Notes under the pieces: generated by a model
What the model saw: only the letters and a program-made list of their open reading frames with translations
Databases searched by the model: none
Told to the model about the DNA's origin: nothing
Source: Clostridiales bacterium
GTDB taxonomy: Bacteria > Bacillota_A > Clostridia > Saccharofermentanales > Saccharofermentanaceae
Assembly: GCA_017649745.1 (NCBI GenBank)
Contig: JAGCGE010000255.1
Coordinates: 1-6,906 of the forward strand
Length of the DNA stretch: 6,906 bases
Direction of reading: 5' to 3'
Part shown: piece by piece, positions 3,892 through 6,906 of the stretch
Layout of the letters: the number at the start of each line of letters is the position of its first letter
Position numbering within the stretch: position 1 is the first letter of the stretch
Made by a program: the position numbers and the translations under genes

Positions 3892-5637
3892 ATGGCACTT
3901 TCAAACACTGCTGTACCTAAATACTACGGCATGTTTCGAAGTGCCGTAATGCGAGGAGAAATACCTATCTGTAAAGAGATAGAAATGGAGATGCATCGCA
4001 TCGACGATCTTATTGCCAATCCTGGGATTTGGTATGACGATGAAGCGGTCGAGGGTTGGATCCGTTTCTGCGAAAAAGAGCTGACTCTTACAGATGGTTC
4101 AGACGTTGTCTTATTGGATAGCTTCAAGCTGTGGGGCGAACAAGTGTTCGGATGGTATTACTTTGAAGAGCGAAGCGTGTACCAGCCTTACGAAGACGGC
4201 CTTGGCGGGCACTATGTCACGAAGGTGATACGAAAGCGTTTGACAAATAAGCAATACTTAATACTTGGTCGAGGCGGAGCCAAATCGATGTATAGTTCGT
4301 ACATACAAGCGTTCTTTCTGAATGTAGACACGACTACTACGCATCAGGTGACAACCGCGCCAACGATGAAGCAAGCCGAAGAGGTAATGTCTCCTATAAG
4401 AACGGCTATTACAAGATCTAGAGGTCCTTTATTTAAGTTTCTAACCGAGGGATCGCTGCAAAACACTACCGGATCGAAAGCCACCAGGCAGAAACTTGCG
4501 CCAACGAAGAAGGGAATTGAGAACTTTTTGACCGGTTCTTTGCTGGAAGTTCGTCCAATGACGATCGATAAGCTTCAGGGATTGCGATCGAAGATTGTGA
4601 CCATTGACGAGTGGCTTTCCGGCGATGTTCGAGAGGATGTTGTTGGTGCTGCCGAGCAAGGTGCAAGTAAAGTAGATGATTATCTGATCATTTCAACTAG
4701 CTCAGAAGGTACGGTTCGTAACGGAAGCGGCGATACAATCAAAATGGAATTAGCCAAGATTCTCAAGGGTGAATACATCAACCCGCACGTTTCGATTTGG
4801 TACTACAAATTGGATAGTGTGGACGAAGTGGCGCATCCGGAACTATGGATTAAGGCAAATCCGAATCTTGGAAAGACCGTTAGCTACGAAACTTATCAGT
4901 TAGATGTTGAAAGAGCCGAACATAACCCTTCGGTTAGGAATGACATACTGGCTAAACGCTTTGGAATACCTATGGAGGGGTATACATATTACTTCACCTA
5001 TGAAGAAACCCTTCCACATAAGAAACGAGATTATTGGCAGTTGCCGTGTTCCCTTGGAATTGACCTTTCTCAGGGCGATGACTTCTGTGCTTTTTCGTTC
5101 ATGTTTCCTTTAGCGGATGGAAGTTTTGGGATCAAGACTCGGAGCTACATAACTTCGGTTACTTTGATGAAACTTCCGGCTGCTATGCGAGTCAAGTATG
5201 ACGAATTCCTTGCCGAGGGTAGTTTAATAGTCATGGATTCGGCAGTTTTGGACATGATGGATGTCTACGAGGATCTTGATGGCTATATTACAGACAAAGG
5301 TTACGATGTGCGTTCTGTTGGGTATGACCCCTATAATGCTAAAGAGTTTATCGAGAGATGGGCAACAGAGAACGGCCCATTTGGTATCGAAAAGGTGATT
5401 CAAGGTGCTAAAACGGAGTCCGTTCCGCTTGGTGAGTTGAAGAAACTTGCGGAGCAGCGGCTTCTTTTGTTTGATGAAAGCATTATGCAGTTTGCAATGG
5501 GTAACTGTATTACTTTGGAAGATACGAATGGAAACCGCAAGCTTCTTAAGAAGCGCTACGATCAGAAGATTGATCCGGTGGCAGCATTAATGGATGCATA
5601 TGTGGCTTTTAAGATTAACAGGGATGCGTACGAATAA
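3892..5637 (+). CDS. terL: Phage terminase large subunit (ATPase and nuclease)
   Basis: The 581-residue product is a full-length packaging motor. It docks on the portal, translocates DNA with its ATPase and cuts concatemers with its nuclease. The ATPase half shows Walker A at 126-132 (GRGGAKS, preceded by YLIL), Walker B at 235-240 (IVTIDE, with catalytic E240), and motif C at 265-271 (LIISTSS). The RNase H-like nuclease half shows D391 in LGIDLSQGDD, D479 in VGYDPYNAKEF, and D561/D568 in DPVAALMDAYVAF, the usual acidic triad. Walker A has Ala before the Lys (GAKS rather than GKS), a variant I recall in this Firmicutes subfamily. The order and length fit the HK97/P27-like Terminase_1 family. 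ATG 3892 follows AGGTAATT (3880-3887), where AGG is a weak ribosome binding site merged with the upstream stop. The stop TAA directly abuts ATG 5638 of the next gene. Confidence 0.97.
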   Translation: MALSNTAVPKYYGMFRSAVMRGEIPICKEIEMEMHRIDDLIANPGIWYDDEAVEGWIRFCEKELTLTDGSDVVLLDSFKLWGEQVFGWYYFEERSVYQPYEDGLGGHYVTKVIRKRLTNKQYLILGRGGAKSMYSSYIQAFFLNVDTTTTHQVTTAPTMKQAEEVMSPIRTAITRSRGPLFKFLTEGSLQNTTGSKATRQKLAPTKKGIENFLTGSLLEVRPMTIDKLQGLRSKIVTIDEWLSGDVREDVVGAAEQGASKVDDYLIISTSSEGTVRNGSGDTIKMELAKILKGEYINPHVSIWYYKLDSVDEVAHPELWIKANPNLGKTVSYETYQLDVERAEHNPSVRNDILAKRFGIPMEGYTYYFTYEETLPHKKRDYWQLPCSLGIDLSQGDDFCAFSFMFPLADGSFGIKTRSYITSVTLMKLPAAMRVKYDEFLAEGSLIVMDSAVLDMMDVYEDLDGYITDKGYDVRSVGYDPYNAKEFIERWATENGPFGIEKVIQGAKTESVPLGELKKLAEQRLLLFDESIMQFAMGNCITLEDTNGNRKLLKKRYDQKIDPVAALMDAYVAFKINRDAYE

Positions 5638-6117
5638 ATGGAAATTTTATACCTTGCGCATCACGGCATTCTAGGTCAGAAATGGGGTATCAGAAGATAC
5701 CAGAATCCTGATGGTTCTCTTACTGAGGCGGGAAGGCGCCATTTAGAGAAGAAGGATGCCAAGTGGGCGAAAAAGAATTATGACAAAATAACCAATTCGG
5801 CGCAGAAACAGGTAAAAGGAGAGCTTAAGGCGTATCAGAAAGAACTTCTTAGGCTTCCGGACGCAATCAGAACAAACGGAAAACTTAGTGCTTCGGTTGT
5901 TAATGCGTATAACCGTAGAATGGCCGAGTTGATGACTGAAGCAGCAACTAAATACTCGTCTCCTTCTGGGCGAGCGGTTAAGTTTGTTGCTAAGCGTGGC
6001 GAAATAGGCGTGCATTTGGCGCTCGCTGATGCCGGATACGACATGAGCGAAGTCAAGAATGGTGTGTGGGCGTCTGGAAAGATTGCCTATAAGAAACAGA
6101 ATGTCAATATGCAATAG
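5638..6117 (+). CDS. Tagged phage protein 3: shared N-terminal tag plus basic helical domain
   Basis: The 159-residue product repeats the tag (MEILYLA, HHGILGQKWG, IRRYQ; only V18 becomes I), then NPDGSLTEAGRRH. Residues 36-70 are a Lys-rich helix (KKDAKWAKKNYDKITNSAQK). Residues 71-105 are helical (LPDAIRTNGKLSASVVNAYN and MAELMTEAATKY). Residues 108-155 form a distinct domain: SPSGRAVKFVAKRGEIGVHL, ALADAGYDMSEVKNGVWASG, KIAYKKQ. This C-terminal domain resembles one I recall after the same tag in other phage proteins, with no known function. ATG 5638 directly follows the terminase stop (TAAATG) and no good ribosome binding site is near, so translation must rely on termination-reinitiation. 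The stop TAG is part of the strong site for the portal gene. It may be a packaging accessory or minor head protein. Confidence 0.92.
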   Translation: MEILYLAHHGILGQKWGIRRYQNPDGSLTEAGRRHLEKKDAKWAKKNYDKITNSAQKQVKGELKAYQKELLRLPDAIRTNGKLSASVVNAYNRRMAELMTEAATKYSSPSGRAVKFVAKRGEIGVHLALADAGYDMSEVKNGVWASGKIAYKKQNVNMQ

Positions 6118-6122
6118 GAGGA
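6115..6122 (+). promoter_or_regulatory. Portal ribosome binding site overlapping the upstream stop
   Basis: TAGGAGGA at 6115-6122 combines the stop TAG of tagged gene 3 with a strong AGGAGG, 6 nt before ATG 6129. This sets the portal start and couples its translation to the preceding gene. Confidence 0.85.
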
Positions 6123-6128
6123 ATTCTG

Positions 6129-6906
6129 ATGGCAAACAAAATAGGCTCGCGTCTAAAGAACGCCTGGAATGCCTTCTTAAATCGGTCGCCGACGAAGACG
6201 ATTAATGAGGACTGGGGGGCTGGATATTACTATCGTCCCGACCGTCCTCGGTTTACTAGAGGAAACGAGCGTTCGATTGTGACCGCGGTGTATAACCGAA
6301 TTGCTATTGATTGCGCTTCTGTTAATGTTAAGCATGTTCGTTTAGATGAAAACCAGCGATATGTGGAAGATATTGACAGCGGTTTGAATGAATGCTTGAC
6401 CGTAGAGGCAAACATTGATCAAACCAGTCGAGCGTTTATGCAAGATGCTGTTATGTCTCTTTTGGACGAGGGCGTTGTTGCGCTTGTTCCGACTGATACC
6501 TGGAAAGATCCGATTCAGACTGATTCATACGATATTCTTACGATGCGAACTGGTAAGATTGTATCCTGGTATCCGCAGTATGTTCGAGTTCGTCTCTATA
6601 ATGAGCGCACGGGGCAACACGAAGAGGTAACACTTCCAAAATCGATGGTCGCAATTGTCGAGAATCCGCTTTATGCTGTTATGAATGAGCCGAATTCTAC
6701 CTTACAGCGACTTATTCGTAAACTTGTATTACTTGATGTAATGGACGAGCATAATAGTTCTGGAAAACTGGATCTAATCATTCAGCTTCCCTACGTTATT
6801 AAGTCTAAAGCACGTCAGGATCAGGCCGAACAACGTCGTAAACAGATTGAGGATCAGCTTGCAGGCTCAAAATACGGAATCGCTTATACTGACGGGACCG
6901 AAAAGA
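6129..6906 (+). CDS. Phage portal protein, 5' part (runs off the window)
   Basis: The first 259 residues are present with no stop, so the gene continues beyond the window. The portal is a dodecameric ring at one vertex of the head through which DNA is pumped; it also nucleates assembly and binds the terminase. Recognisable stretches are RGNERSIVTAVYNRIAIDCA (44-63), DIDSGLNECLTVEANIDQT (81-99), MQDAVMSLLDEGVVALVP (104-121), RTGKIVSWYPQYVRVRLYNE (140-159), LPKSMVAIVENPLYAVMNEP (169-188), TLQRLIRKLVLLDVMDEHNS (191-210) and LDLIIQLPYVIK (214-225). The 'ENP-Y-MNEPNSTLQRL' and 'SGKLDLIIQLPY' segments are typical of the HK97-like portal family in Clostridia phages as I recall it. It follows TerL and one small tagged gene, the standard order. 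The missing C-terminal part would hold the rest of the stem and crown. Confidence 0.96.
   Translation, partial: MANKIGSRLKNAWNAFLNRSPTKTINEDWGAGYYYRPDRPRFTRGNERSIVTAVYNRIAIDCASVNVKHVRLDENQRYVEDIDSGLNECLTVEANIDQTSRAFMQDAVMSLLDEGVVALVPTDTWKDPIQTDSYDILTMRTGKIVSWYPQYVRVRLYNERTGQHEEVTLPKSMVAIVENPLYAVMNEPNSTLQRLIRKLVLLDVMDEHNSSGKLDLIIQLPYVIKSKARQDQAEQRRKQIEDQLAGSKYGIAYTDGTEK

Noticed and set aside
201..6906. Stop-codon reassignment, as in some gut phages
   Set aside because: TAA, TAG and TGA all end plausible genes here, and no conserved protein is interrupted by one of them.

Overview
The window is a single-strand late (packaging and head) gene block of a tailed double-stranded DNA phage or prophage with an HK97-type siphovirus layout. 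Gene content, compact overlapping genes, AAGGAGG-type ribosome binding sites, a TTG start and moderate GC all point to a host in the Firmicutes. The protein families look most like those of phages from gut Clostridia (Lachnospiraceae or Ruminococcaceae relatives). That host assignment comes from recalled family resemblance, not from a database search. No integrase, lysogeny gene, tRNA, CRISPR array or insertion sequence is visible.

Layout, all genes on the plus strand: positions 1-200 are non-coding and hold a 133-nt imperfect hairpin (24-156) followed by a strong ribosome binding site. Next come a coiled-coil protein that may be the small terminase subunit (201-533), an HNH nuclease-like protein (530-937), a possible head-tail connector protein (942-1307), two small phage proteins of unknown function whose reading frames overlap by 149 nt (1347-1838 and 1690-1962), a membrane-anchored Gln/Asn-rich protein with a Cys-Cys-Cys cluster (2009-2569), and a ferritin-like helical protein (2642-2953). 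Two tandem genes then share an identical N-terminal tag (2963-3352 and 3358-3885), followed by the large terminase subunit (3892-5637), a third tagged gene (5638-6117) and the 5' part of the portal gene (6129 to the window edge).

The portal protein forms the ring through which DNA enters the prohead. The large terminase subunit docks there and pumps and cuts DNA, the possible small subunit would select phage DNA, and the HNH protein would assist end formation. The tagged, ferritin-like and Cys-cluster proteins have no assigned role; from position they may be minor virion or assembly proteins.

Three things deserve most attention. First, three otherwise unrelated proteins begin with the same roughly 22-residue tag (core HHGILGQKWG followed by V/I-RRYQ). 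Copies 1 and 2 share 63 identical bases. Copy 3 uses different codons at about half the positions yet keeps the peptide, so selection acts on the peptide itself. Second, the leader hairpin carries in its apical loop a 9-nt sequence perfectly complementary to the ribosome binding site of the first gene, suggesting a translational switch. Third, a second stem-loop plus anti-Shine-Dalgarno element precedes the ferritin-like gene and repeats the same octamer, TCTCCTTT.
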